From: CAIWHR01 sp039931775
Lineage (GTDB): Bacteria; Pseudomonadota; Gammaproteobacteria; Burkholderiales; Casimicrobiaceae
Length of the DNA: 64,000 bases
Reading direction: 5' to 3'
Assembly: GCA_039931775.1 (NCBI GenBank)
Contig: JBDTRG010000083.1
Coordinates: forward strand, 36,059-100,058
Shown: one piece after another, positions 42,671 through 50,772 of the stretch
Position numbering within the stretch: the stretch's first letter is position 1
Layout: each line of letters begins with the position of its first letter
The notes under the pieces: generated by a model
The model's database searches: none
What the model saw: only the letters and a program-made list of their open reading frames with translations
Told to the model about the DNA's origin: nothing
Program-made: the position numbers and the translations under genes

Positions 42671-43612
42671 ATGCACCATAATTCCGCCACCGCCGATTTG
42701 GCCCCGCCGAGGTTCCCCCGGCAGGTCATCCTCGGCGCGGCCTTCCTGATCGGGCTTGCCGCAGCGCTGGCCCCGCGGACGCCCGCCGTCCATGCGCAGG
42801 AACCCAATGCCCCGCCGGCCGCAACCGCGCCCGCACCGAAATCCCAGTCGGCATCCAAGACGATCACGATCACCGGGGGAGGCAGCGGAGCCAAGATCGA
42901 GGTCAAGGACGCGCGCGATCCGACCGCCAAAGGATCGGCGATCTCCAGTGATGCCCCGGACGACGAGGATGCGGCGGGGGCGGCGGGCAAGCCCGATACC
43001 GGAAAACATAGCGTCACCATCGGCAAGCACGGCCGGATCCAGGTTGACGGTCTCGGCGTCGACCGCGAGTTCGACTCCGTCGGCGATTTCGTCCACAACG
43101 AGCCCGAGATCGCGGGCATGGTCGTCGCGATCGTCACCGTGGTCTTCCTGTCCCCCGTGCTCGTGATCGCGCTAATCCTCTGGTACCGGATGCGCAAGGC
43201 GCGAATGCTGAACGAGACGATGCTGACACTCGCGGAAAAGGGGATCGTGACACCCAGCGATGCGCTCGAAGCGCTCGCGGGCGGCAAGCAGGAAGCGATG
43301 CTTCAGACGGCCGCGGCTGCCGCGCCGATCTACGAGCAGGCGAAGCAGATCCGACGGCGCGCAGCTTGGTCGGATCTGCGCAAGGGCGTGTTGACGGGCG
43401 GTGTCGGTCTCGCGTTGATGTTCTATTCGATGCTGGATGAAGGCGCCCCGAACGGGCTGGGTCTAGTGCTGTTCTTCGTCGGTGCCGGCTTCATCGTGCT
43501 GTGGTGGTTCGAAGAGCGGCAACTCGCACCGGCGAAGGGCATCCCGGCCGGCACCGGGCCATCGATCGGGGCGTCGGGCACCCCACCCGGCGGCCCGCCG
43601 CCGTCGGCCTGA
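42671..43612 (+). CDS. DUF6249-like membrane protein
   Basis: A 313-residue protein with a signal peptide or anchor (RQVILGAAFLIGLAAALAPRTPAVHAQE), a Pro/Ala-rich low-complexity stretch to about residue 60, then a Gly-rich segment (TITITGGGSGAKIEV). Two hydrophobic pairs follow, at about 157-175 (VAIVTVVFLSPVLVIALILWY) and 240-280. MLTLAEKGIVTPSDALEALAGG and the paired helices match the DUF6249 pattern. It is 52 bases upstream of an ECF sigma gene and on the same strand, so it may report membrane state to it. The function is unknown. Confidence 0.7.
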   Translation: MHHNSATADLAPPRFPRQVILGAAFLIGLAAALAPRTPAVHAQEPNAPPAATAPAPKSQSASKTITITGGGSGAKIEVKDARDPTAKGSAISSDAPDDEDAAGAAGKPDTGKHSVTIGKHGRIQVDGLGVDREFDSVGDFVHNEPEIAGMVVAIVTVVFLSPVLVIALILWYRMRKARMLNETMLTLAEKGIVTPSDALEALAGGKQEAMLQTAAAAAPIYEQAKQIRRRAAWSDLRKGVLTGGVGLALMFYSMLDEGAPNGLGLVLFFVGAGFIVLWWFEERQLAPAKGIPAGTGPSIGASGTPPGGPPPSA

Positions 43613-43664
43613 CCGGTGCCTCGTCCGCACCCCGGAATCCGACCGCCCGAGATAACGCGCCCCG

Positions 43665-44246
43665 ATGGCGCAAACGGAGCTTACCGATGCCCAACTCATT
43701 GCGCGCGTTGTCGTTCACGATGACCGCAATGCATTCTCGGAGCTCGTTCGGCGTCATCAGTCGGCGGTCCGTACCACGCTGCGCCGGCTGACCTCGGGCA
43801 ACTTTGCCCTCGCCGACGACCTCGCGCAGGAGACTTTCATGCTCGCGTACCGCAATCTGAAGACGTTCCGCCAGGAGGCGCAATTCTCGACGTGGCTCTA
43901 TCGGATTGCGACCAATGCCTTCCTCGCGGATGCGCGCAAGCGGAAGGAAGAACTGCTGGGCGATCGCGACCAGGACGTCGCGCTCGTTGACGGTGACGAC
44001 GATGCATCGTCCGATGGGTTCGCACCCGATCACACGCGGGCGTCGTCGCTCAAGATCGACATGAGCCGCGCGCTGTCCGTGCTATCCGAAGGCGAGCGGG
44101 CCGCCATCGTCCAGTGCTACCATAACGACCTGTCGCACGAGGAGGCCGCCGTGGTGCTCAACTGTCCGGTCGGAACGGTCAAGACGCACATCCTGCGGGC
44201 CAAGCAGAAGCTGAAGGCAAGGCTTTATGCCTGGGAGCCTCGTTGA
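43665..44246 (+). CDS. ECF sigma factor, RpoE-like
   Basis: A 193-residue extracytoplasmic-function sigma factor. Region 2 is at about 20-90 (NAFSELVRRHQSAVRTTL, DDLAQETFMLAYRNLKTF, QFSTWLYRIATNAFL). Region 4 is at about 135-190 (LSEGERAAIVQCYHNDLSHEEAA, VGTVKTHILRAKQKLK). An acidic linker of about 20 residues (GDRDQDVALVDGDDD) separates the two. It is followed after 13 bases by a small membrane protein that may be its anti-sigma factor. Confidence 0.93.
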   Translation: MAQTELTDAQLIARVVVHDDRNAFSELVRRHQSAVRTTLRRLTSGNFALADDLAQETFMLAYRNLKTFRQEAQFSTWLYRIATNAFLADARKRKEELLGDRDQDVALVDGDDDASSDGFAPDHTRASSLKIDMSRALSVLSEGERAAIVQCYHNDLSHEEAAVVLNCPVGTVKTHILRAKQKLKARLYAWEPR

Positions 44247-44259
44247 CAGGAGCGCTGCC

Positions 44260-44625
44260 ATGAACCAAACGCCCCTTCCCCCGATCGATGCGGACGACGA
44301 CTGGCTCGATGCCATGCTGCGCGAGGACGGCCGCGACCATCGCGCCGACTATCTCGACGACGGCGGGTTCACGGCGCAGGTGATGGCCGCGCTGCCGGCG
44401 CCCGTGGCGCTTCCTTTGTGGCGCAAACCTGCGCTGACCGCGCTTTGGGCCGCAGCAGGTATCGGCATCGCGTTTGCATTGCCCGGAACGGTCGTGGACG
44501 TCGCGCACGAAGTGCTGCGCGTGATCCTCGGGCAACGCATTTCATTGGCAGGGCTCGCCACCGGGATGGCAGTCATGGGCGCGTCGGCCTGTGCCGCGGC
44601 GGCCTACATGCTGCGCGACGACTGA
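44260..44625 (+). CDS. small membrane protein after the ECF sigma gene
   Basis: A 121-residue protein. The N-terminal half is acidic and cytoplasmic (DADDDWLDAMLREDGRDHRADYL), then two hydrophobic segments at about 58-78 (PALTALWAAAGIGIAFALPG) and 95-118. No zinc-binding HxxxCxxC motif of the ZAS anti-sigma class is present. Position and topology suggest an anti-sigma factor for the preceding gene, though this is not shown. The AGGAG site precedes the ATG. It converges on tonB. Confidence 0.7.
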   Translation: MNQTPLPPIDADDDWLDAMLREDGRDHRADYLDDGGFTAQVMAALPAPVALPLWRKPALTALWAAAGIGIAFALPGTVVDVAHEVLRVILGQRISLAGLATGMAVMGASACAAAAYMLRDD

Positions 44626-44649
44626 GGGGTCGCAGGGCGCGCGCTCCGC

Positions 44650-44871
44650 TCGGCCTCCGCAACAGTTTCGGAAAATCCGACGGTCGCCTGGTCGGCCTCC
44701 TGCGCCGACTCGCCTCGGTCGCATCCCCACTTCGTGGGGCCCCTGCTCCCAGCTCGCGTCTCGGCCTCCACCGAGGTATCGCAAACTCCCACGTTCGCCT
44801 GGTCGGCCTCCTGCGCCGACTCGCCCCGGTCGCATCCCCACTTCGTGGGGCCTCTGCTCCCAGCTCGCGTC
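44650..44871. repeat. tandem 111-bp duplication between convergent genes
   Basis: Two directly adjacent copies, 44650-44760 and 44761-44871, each 111 bases. The last 77 bases of the copies differ at only two positions; the first 34 differ at about a third. Each copy contains the stem CCCCAC-TTC-GTGGGG, so two hairpins lie directly after the tonB stop. The array sits between the possible anti-sigma gene and tonB. It may act as a terminator or be a species-specific repeat. No gene is seen within it. Confidence 0.85.
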
Positions 44872-44872
44872 G

Positions 44873-45523
44873 CTACTTCAGCGAGAAGTTGATCTCGATC
44901 TCGCCTACGTACTTCTCGCCCTCAGCCGTGAACTTCCACTCCGACAGCGCATCGATGACGGCCCTGTCGAAATGCCGTGGCGGATCGGCCGATATGATCG
45001 TGACGTTCGTCACGTTGCCCTTTTCGTCGATGTTGAGGCGCGCGACGACCTTCCCCTTCTCGATGTTGAGGCGGATCGCCGCACGCGGGTAGACCGGATC
45101 CTCGCGCTTGATCGGCGTGATGCCCCGGCGGATCGCCGGTTTCGGCGGCGGCGCCGGCGCAACGACGACCGGCGGCGGGGGTGGTGCGATGACGTAGGGC
45201 GCGGGCGGGGGGGTCGACACCGGTGCCGAGATGACGGGCTCGACGGTTGTGGGCACCGGAATATCCGGCGGCGGAATGTACGGCTGGACCGGCACCGGCA
45301 CCTTCTGCGGCTCGATGATGATCTTCTTAGGCGGCGGCGGGGGTGGCGGCGGCGCCTTGATCTCCTCGATGATCGTCGCCGAGAGCGGCTTCTTGATCAC
45401 CTCGACCACGGTGCGCGCGAGCCCCGTGACGAGCGCGTAGATGACGAGCACGTGAAAGAGAACGACGAACCCGATCCCGATCATGTGCTTGGCCGGGTCT
45501 CTCTGCTGCCGTGCGTAATCCAT
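44873..45523 (-). CDS. tonB: energy transducer TonB
   Basis: A 216-residue TonB protein. It has a single N-terminal anchor (MIGIGFVVLFHVLVIYALV, near 14-32) with the His used by the ExbB-ExbD motor. A proline-rich periplasmic stretch with PPPPPPPP and PPPAP repeats is at about 58-130. The C-terminal receptor-binding domain (about 135-216, VYPRAAIRLNIEKGKVVARLNI, FDRAVIDALSEWKF) closes it. It is the last gene of exbB-exbD-exbD-tonB; hairpins of the tandem repeat lie directly downstream. It likely powers the TonB-dependent receptor encoded at 55.7 kb. Confidence 0.95.
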   Translation of the reverse strand: MDYARQQRDPAKHMIGIGFVVLFHVLVIYALVTGLARTVVEVIKKPLSATIIEEIKAPPPPPPPPKKIIIEPQKVPVPVQPYIPPPDIPVPTTVEPVISAPVSTPPPAPYVIAPPPPPVVVAPAPPPKPAIRRGITPIKREDPVYPRAAIRLNIEKGKVVARLNIDEKGNVTNVTIISADPPRHFDRAVIDALSEWKFTAEGEKYVGEIEINFSLK

Positions 45524-45575
45524 AGGCCTTTGACTCCCGTCGGCGCACTCGCGCCTGCGCGCCCGCCAGGCGCTA

Positions 45576-46007
45576 TTACTCTATGAACTGCTCGCTGCCC
45601 ACGATGCCGATCTTGGTCAGGCCGAGCCGCTGCGACGACGCCATCACGCCGGCGGCGAGCTCGTATTTCGACGCCTTGTCCGGTCGGAGGTGGAGTTCGG
45701 GCTGGACCGCCTGCGCCGCAGCGGCTTTGAGCCTTTCCTCCAGCGCGGCCCGGTCGGCCACCGCTTCGCCGTTCCAGTAGATCGCGCCGGTTCCGTCGAT
45801 GTCGATCTTCACGACCTCGGGCTTGACGAGAGGCGGCGGCGGGTTGCCCACCGGCATGTTGAGGTTGACCGAGTGCAGCTGGATCGGAATCGTGATGATC
45901 AGCATGACCAACAACACCAGCATCACGTCGATCAGCGGCGTGGTGTTGATATCGATCATCACGTCGGGGTCACCCGACTTGTTGCTCGAGCCGACATTCA
46001 TCGACAT
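45576..46007 (-). CDS. biopolymer transport protein ExbD (second copy)
   Basis: A 143-residue ExbD/TolR protein with one N-terminal membrane helix. The conserved Asp of the proton path is in MIDINTTPLIDVMLVLLVMLI, near residue 26. The periplasmic part has SVNLNMP and TKIGIVGSEQF. It is the paralogue nearest tonB; the two ExbD proteins share the helix and the MSMNVGS start but differ through the periplasmic domain. The gap to tonB is 52 bases. Confidence 0.93.
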   Translation of the reverse strand: MSMNVGSSNKSGDPDVMIDINTTPLIDVMLVLLVMLIITIPIQLHSVNLNMPVGNPPPPLVKPEVVKIDIDGTGAIYWNGEAVADRAALEERLKAAAAQAVQPELHLRPDKASKYELAAGVMASSQRLGLTKIGIVGSEQFIE

Positions 46008-46043
46008 GCGATGTTCCCCTTGTCCTCGTTGCCGCGCGGCCGG

Positions 46044-46475
46044 TCAGCTACCGCGCACCGGCGGCTCGGTGATGAAGCCGACCTTGACGATTCCGGCGCG
46101 CTGGCACGCGTAGATGACGCGCCCGACGCCGTCGTATTTCGCGCCGCCGTCGCCGCGAATCTGCACCTCGGGCTGAGGTGTGAGCACCGCCACCTTCTTA
46201 AGCCGGTCGATCAGCGCGTTGGTCGTCGGAATGCGCAATTCGTTCCAGTAAATGCTGCCCTTCGCGTCGACCGAGATGACGATATTCTCGGGCTTGGTTT
46301 CACGGATCTCGTTGCGTTCCTTCGGCAGCGTGACCGGGATCGACGTGGTGACGACGGGAATCGTGATCAGGAAGATGATCAGCAGCACCAGCATGATGTC
46401 GACGAGCGGCGTGGTGTTGATGGTGGAGATGACTTCGTCGTCACCACCGTCCTCCGAACCGACGTTCATCGACAT
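46044..46475 (-). CDS. biopolymer transport protein ExbD (first copy)
   Basis: A 143-residue ExbD/TolR protein, starting MSMNVGSEDGGDDEVI. The proton-path Asp is in INTTPLVDIMLVLLIIFLI near 28. The periplasmic part has SIPVTLPKERNEIRETKPENIV and QIRGDGGAKYDGVGRVIY. It starts three bases after the exbB stop. Two different ExbDs beside one ExbB and TonB are typical of some Xanthomonas- and Caulobacter-type iron or carbohydrate uptake systems. Confidence 0.93.
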   Translation of the reverse strand: MSMNVGSEDGGDDEVISTINTTPLVDIMLVLLIIFLITIPVVTTSIPVTLPKERNEIRETKPENIVISVDAKGSIYWNELRIPTTNALIDRLKKVAVLTPQPEVQIRGDGGAKYDGVGRVIYACQRAGIVKVGFITEPPVRGS

Positions 46476-46478
46476 GAT

Positions 46479-47354
46479 CTAGCCCTTGACCGGGGATTGC
46501 GCGGAGGAGAGCAGCACGGCGTGCAGGTCGGCGGCGAAGCTGCGCACGTTGTCCATCGCCGCCTTGTTGCGGCGGACCAGCCAGTTGTATCCCAGCACGG
46601 CGGGAACTGCGACGGCCAGGCCGATCGCGGTCATGATCAGCGCTTCGCCGACGGGGCCGGCGACCTTGTCGATCGAGGCTTGCCCGGCGACCCCGATCGC
46701 GGTCAACGCATTGACGATGCCCCAGACCGTGCCGAAGAGGCCGACGAACGGCGCGGTCGAACCTACGGTCGCCAGGAACGCCAGTCCATCCTGAGTACGA
46801 CTTGCCACGTTCTCGATCGCGCGCTGGATCGACATCGTGATCCAGTTGTTGAGGTCAACGTTGCCCAGCATCCCCTCGTGCTTGCCGGAGGCCTCGAGAC
46901 CCGTCTCCGCAAGGAACCGAAATGGACTGTTCTTCTTCAGTCCTTCGGCGCCCTGGCGCACCGACGGCGCCTTCCAGAACGTCCTTTCCGCGGCCTTGGC
47001 CTGCTTGCCCATCTTGGCCTGCTCGTAGACCTTGGTGATGATGATGTACCAGCTTCCCATCGACATGATGGCGAGGATCGTCAGCGTGATCTTCGCGACG
47101 ACGTCGCTGCCGCGGAGCAGCGCCTGGAAGCCGTACGGGTTGTCGACCATCTCGGTCGACTTCGCGCTGCCGGCGGCCTTCATCGCGGGCGCCGCGGGTT
47201 CGGCGGCTGCAGCGGGAGGTGCGGGAGCGGCGGCGGCCGGAGCGGCGGCCGGCGCCGGGGGGGGTGTCTGTGCCTGGGCGGCTTGCGGGAGCGTGATTCC
47301 CGCAACAGCGACGACCAGGACTGCGATCATCGCAAAATGAGTCTTCTTCAGCAT
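46479..47354 (-). CDS. exbB: ExbB-type proton channel protein
   Basis: A 291-residue inner-membrane MotA/TolQ/ExbB protein. Unlike plain TolQ it has an N-terminal signal sequence (MIAVLVVAVAGITLPQAAQAQ) and a 40-residue Ala/Pro linker before the first core helix. The MotA/ExbB domain covers about 85-275, with FLATVGSTAPFVGLFGTVWGIV and the GPVGEALIMTAIGLAVAVPAVLGYNWL helices. The ATG at 47354 has CTGGAGACAAC upstream. It opens the exbB-exbD-exbD-tonB operon. Confidence 0.94.
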   Translation of the reverse strand: MLKKTHFAMIAVLVVAVAGITLPQAAQAQTPPPAPAAAPAAAAPAPPAAAAEPAAPAMKAAGSAKSTEMVDNPYGFQALLRGSDVVAKITLTILAIMSMGSWYIIITKVYEQAKMGKQAKAAERTFWKAPSVRQGAEGLKKNSPFRFLAETGLEASGKHEGMLGNVDLNNWITMSIQRAIENVASRTQDGLAFLATVGSTAPFVGLFGTVWGIVNALTAIGVAGQASIDKVAGPVGEALIMTAIGLAVAVPAVLGYNWLVRRNKAAMDNVRSFAADLHAVLLSSAQSPVKG

Positions 47355-47658
47355 GTTGTCTCCAGGCAAAAGGCGTTCAGTCATGAATCCGCGGCCCGCA
47401 CGAAGGGACGGCACGGGCGCTAATGGGAGTGCCACGGACACTCCGGGACGAGCCAAAGGACGGCCGTCCGGGTTACCCGGGGCGCAGGGGCGAGATGCTA
47501 ATGGGGTCTGCCGCAAAAAGCAAAAAAATGTGGCGGCCCGACGACGGGCGCCCGTTTCCGCTTTCCCCGCGGATTCGGGCGCCCGGGGGCGCACGTCGCC
47601 TACGGCTTGGCACCCCGGGACAAACGGGGCAAGGGAGCCCGCCGGGGGTGAATGCCCA
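47355..47658. other. 304-base intergenic region upstream of exbB
   Basis: It contains palindromes GGACGGCCGTCC (47458-47469) and CCGGGTTACCCGG (47468-47480), and a direct repeat GCTAATGGG at 47419-47427 and 47497-47505. They could be regulator sites for the exbB operon. No Fur box is recognisable. I see no gene; the long frame across it (into exbB) lacks protein character. Confidence 0.45.
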
Positions 47659-48156
47659 CTATCTGATCAACGGGATGGCGACGGCGATGTCGTAGGCCTG
47701 AACAGCGCGGATCTTCGATTCCAGTTGCATGTAGCGCGCCGCCTTCTTCGGCGGCAGCGCCTTCATCACCTTGTTCTGAAGCGTTCGCCTCGCCCGGATT
47801 TCCGCCTCGTCGGCGGCGATCAGCTCTTTCGACAGGTCGCGCGCATAGGGATCGGACAGCGGCTTCTGGAGTCCGACGAGGTCCACCACGACCACGTTGC
47901 GCTGGCGAACAGCGACGTCGAGGGCCCGCTGGTAGCTGTCGTAGATCGGCCAGAATTTCTTCGCCTCGGCGTCGGTCAGCATCAGCGTCTTCGCGACCAA
48001 GGCCTTCTTGTCCGCCTTCGCCGCCTCGCGCAGCGCCTGCATGTCGGTCATGTCGGCGACACTGCCTTGCGCCGACGCCGGTGTGCCTTGGGCCGACGCC
48101 GGCGGTGCGGCGATCAGCGCGGCAGCGAACAGGAGGGCGGCCAGTGATTTCGTCAT
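47659..48156 (-). CDS. exported Spy/CpxP-like protein
   Basis: A 165-residue exported protein. The signal sequence is MTKSLAALLFAAALIAAPPASAQ. The mature part is helical and basic-acidic (LMLTDAEAKKFWPIYDSYQRALDVAVRQR near residue 60), resembling the LTxxQxxxFxPIY pattern of Spy/CpxP-like chaperones and sensors. It could be a periplasmic chaperone, but no signature is decisive. Located upstream of exbB on the same strand with a 304-base gap, so probably a separate unit. Confidence 0.6.
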   Translation of the reverse strand: MTKSLAALLFAAALIAAPPASAQGTPASAQGSVADMTDMQALREAAKADKKALVAKTLMLTDAEAKKFWPIYDSYQRALDVAVRQRNVVVVDLVGLQKPLSDPYARDLSKELIAADEAEIRARRTLQNKVMKALPPKKAARYMQLESKIRAVQAYDIAVAIPLIR

Positions 48157-48381
48157 TTTCTGTCCTCGAAGTGGGGAAGGCCAGCGCGTCGTTTTAACAC
48201 ATTTTCCGTTGGACCGGAGGCGGGCGTTCGGGCAGTCGCTCCCTCGCCCGCCTCTCGGCGGCAGACGCGATTCAAGGTGTTCGTCGCGCGTTGCACGAAG
48301 CGGATTGCAACTATGGTGTAATTCGGACGACAGCGCGGCCGTAGGCGCGCCCCCGAACGGTCGGAACCAGCGAGTGACCCC

Positions 48382-48909
48382 ATGCGAACCCGTTTGCTCC
48401 TAGCCCTTGCGCTGGTCGTTGCCGGACCCGTCCACGCCGACGCCACCCGCGACGCCTTGGCCGAGATGGCCAGGTGTGCGGAAATCGCGGATTCGGCGGA
48501 ACGATTGAAATGCTACGACGCGGCCGCGCCGCGTGCCAAAAGCGCGCTTGCCGCACCGCAGCCGCCCCCAGCAGACCCGGGAACCACGGTCGAATCGTTC
48601 GGCCTGCGGGTCCCGAAACCCGTGACGAAGGCCGAGGACTTCGGCAAGCCCGCAGCACCTCCGCAGCCCAAGGAAATCACCGAGATCAGCGGAACGGTCG
48701 TCGAGTTCGCCAGGACACCGCGCGGGCGCTCGATCTTCTTCCTCGACAACGGCCAGGTGTGGAGGCAACTCGACGGCGATTCGACCGTCGTGCGCGACCC
48801 CGACCCGGGAAAGCCGATGAAGGTGACGGTCGAGGTCGGCGCGCTCGCCAGCTACAACCTGACGATCGAGGGCCGAAACGGCCTGATCAAGGTGATTCGG
48901 CTCAAATGA
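48382..48909 (+). CDS. exported protein of unknown function
   Basis: A 175-residue exported protein. Its signal peptide is RTRLLLALALVVAGPVHAD. The first mature part, EMARCAEIADSAERLKCYDAAA, has a Cys pair like those of periplasmic proteins of the TagO/VasI kind. The second half is a small beta-rich domain (ITEISGTVVEFARTPRGRSIFFLDNGQVWRQ) ending NGLIKVIRLK. I cannot assign a family with confidence. No type VI secretion genes are nearby. Confidence 0.6.
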   Translation: MRTRLLLALALVVAGPVHADATRDALAEMARCAEIADSAERLKCYDAAAPRAKSALAAPQPPPADPGTTVESFGLRVPKPVTKAEDFGKPAAPPQPKEITEISGTVVEFARTPRGRSIFFLDNGQVWRQLDGDSTVVRDPDPGKPMKVTVEVGALASYNLTIEGRNGLIKVIRLK

Positions 48910-48922
48910 GCCGGCGACCGGG

Positions 48923-48942
48923 GCCGGGCGCCAGGCGCCGGC
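48923..48942. terminator. GC palindrome between convergent genes
   Basis: GCCGGGCGCC followed by A and GGCGCCGGC form a near-perfect stem, one bulge, in the 41-base gap between the convergent stops at 48909 and 48951. It is likely a shared transcription stop, though without Ts. Confidence 0.45.
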
Positions 48943-48950
48943 GGCCGACG

Positions 48951-49613
48951 TCAGGGCGCGGCTTGCGCGGTTTCGAACCCCGTTGCGCAGTTCAACGCCC
49001 ACGCCCGGAACATGGCGTCGAGCCAGTAGGCGTTCGTCACCCGGTCCGCGTAATTGAAACGCCCGACTTCACGCGACGTATTGCGGTCGACGACGCGACC
49101 GACGAGCGTTCCGGTCACCGAGTCGCGCGCATCGAGGATGAGTGTCGCCTCCCCCGCCGAGTCCTTGGTGTAGGTCCTCGTGAGCCCGGAGCCCGGCACA
49201 TCCGGCGCGATCACGTAGAGGTCGACGACGCTCGGCGACAGGCGCAGCACGCCGGCGCCGGGTGCCGTGACGACTTCGTAGCCGCGCGACCGGAAGGCGT
49301 CGGAAACGGCATTTCCCATCCCGACGACCGCATCGTCGGTAACGCGTTGCGCGTCCTGCGGATAGAGCCATCGCTGCAGGTCGCGCGTGCCATTCATCGA
49401 CTTGAGCCAGCCCTTGGTCAAGGCGACTTGCGGCGTGTCGATGATGACCTTGCGATAGCCGGAGAGGTCCGCTTTCGGCCGCACGTGGAATTCGTCGAGC
49501 GTCCGGGATGGCACCGCGACGAGGCCCTCCGGGCTGTTCGACGGTGACGGAGCCGCGTAGACGGGTGCCGCGAGCAGCGCCGTGAAAACAACGGGAATCA
49601 TCAGCAGGTTCAT
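48951..49613 (-). CDS. DUF3313 exported protein
   Basis: A 220-residue exported protein. The N-terminus (MNLLMIPVVFTALLAAPVYA) is a signal peptide without a lipobox. It matches DUF3313 through RPKADLSGYRKVIIDTPQVAL near residue 48, AVSDAFRSRGYEVVTAPGAGVLRLS and the SVTGTLVGRVVDRNTSREVG segment. The function of the family is unknown; members are often surface lipoproteins. It has a Trp/Cys-containing end (AWALNCATGFETAQ). Confidence 0.7.
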   Translation of the reverse strand: MNLLMIPVVFTALLAAPVYAAPSPSNSPEGLVAVPSRTLDEFHVRPKADLSGYRKVIIDTPQVALTKGWLKSMNGTRDLQRWLYPQDAQRVTDDAVVGMGNAVSDAFRSRGYEVVTAPGAGVLRLSPSVVDLYVIAPDVPGSGLTRTYTKDSAGEATLILDARDSVTGTLVGRVVDRNTSREVGRFNYADRVTNAYWLDAMFRAWALNCATGFETAQAAP

Positions 49614-49691
49614 GGTCGTGACCTCCGCAATCGATCGGGGCGATGTAAATCGTACACCCTTTTGGGACAGCGACGCCCCAGAGGGATTCCG

Positions 49692-50768
49692 TTGGCCGTA
49701 GATCGCTCGCCGTCGATTGCCGATGCGCTGCTGGCACGCCTGGCAGGGACGCCGGATGCCTATCCGCAGAAAATAGACCTCGTCGGGCGCACCGTGCTGC
49801 TCGTTGAATTCGATGCCGGCCAATACCGGGCCGCGAGTTTTCTCGACGACCGCGTCCTGAAGCCTGAAACCCGGGGTGCGTGGCTTCCGGTGGGTCCCAT
49901 CATCGAGGCGTCGCGCCGGGTGACCGGCGCCCGGCCGCTGCATTTCATCTTTCATACCGGCCATGTCGGCTCGACGCTCTTGAGTCGACTGCTCGATGAG
50001 ACGGGCGCGGTGTTGTCGCTGCGCGAGCCCCTGCCGCTGCGAACGCTGGCCGAGGCCTTCGATGCGCTGGGGCGGCCCGATTCACTGCTATCCGACCAGG
50101 AGTTCGAGGAAGCGCTCGCGATGTTCGTGCGGCTGTGGCGCCGCGGATATGACGGCACGCACAGCGTCGTCGTGAAGGCGACGAGCAGCGCCGGGCGTCT
50201 GGCGGCTCCGATCCTCGCCGCGAGCGACGCGTCGCGCGCGGTGTACCTCAACCTGGCCGCCGAGCCCTATCTCGCAACGCTCCTTGCCGGGCAGAACTCG
50301 CCGATCGACCTGCGCGGGCATGGCGCCGAGCGCTTCCGGCGCCTGCAAGCGCGGTTCGCGGCTACGTTAGCGCCGTTGCACGGGCTGTCGATCGGCGAGC
50401 TCGCGGCGATGAGCTGGCTGGCGGAGTCCCTGACGCAGCGCAGTGCGATTCGAGAATTCGCAGGCAGGGTCATCCCGCTCGACTTCGACGCCTTTCTGGC
50501 GGATGTCGCGGGCGGCATGCGGCGGGTCGTCGCCCACTTCGGATTGCCGGCGAACGAACGCTTCCTGTCGGACGTGGGTCGCAATCCGGCGCTGGCCCTA
50601 TACTCGAAGGCGCCCGAATTCACCTACACGCCGGCCGTCCGCGCCGAAGTCCTCGCCGATTCGCGGCGCAACAACCGCGAGGAAATCCGCAAAGGCCTTC
50701 AATGGCTGGAGCGACAAGCGCGACTCGACGAAACCGTCGCCGAGGTGGTGAACGGCGCTGACGGATGA
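49692..50768 (+). CDS. sulfotransferase-like P-loop protein
   Basis: A 358-residue protein. FHTGHVGSTLLSRLLDETG near residue 90 is a P-loop of the PAPS-dependent sulfotransferase kind, with the conserved Thr/Ser after Gly. SVVVKATSSAGRLA near 158 fits the second nucleotide segment, but no DxP motif was found. The C-terminal 90 residues are helical. TTG at 49692 was chosen because GAGGGA lies five bases before it; an earlier TTG, 10 codons upstream, is also in frame. It is head to tail with no partner, but close to the PiuC, TPR-hydroxylase and receptor genes. Confidence 0.65.
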   Translation: MAVDRSPSIADALLARLAGTPDAYPQKIDLVGRTVLLVEFDAGQYRAASFLDDRVLKPETRGAWLPVGPIIEASRRVTGARPLHFIFHTGHVGSTLLSRLLDETGAVLSLREPLPLRTLAEAFDALGRPDSLLSDQEFEEALAMFVRLWRRGYDGTHSVVVKATSSAGRLAAPILAASDASRAVYLNLAAEPYLATLLAGQNSPIDLRGHGAERFRRLQARFAATLAPLHGLSIGELAAMSWLAESLTQRSAIREFAGRVIPLDFDAFLADVAGGMRRVVAHFGLPANERFLSDVGRNPALALYSKAPEFTYTPAVRAEVLADSRRNNREEIRKGLQWLERQARLDETVAEVVNGADG

Positions 50769-50772
50769 CCCG

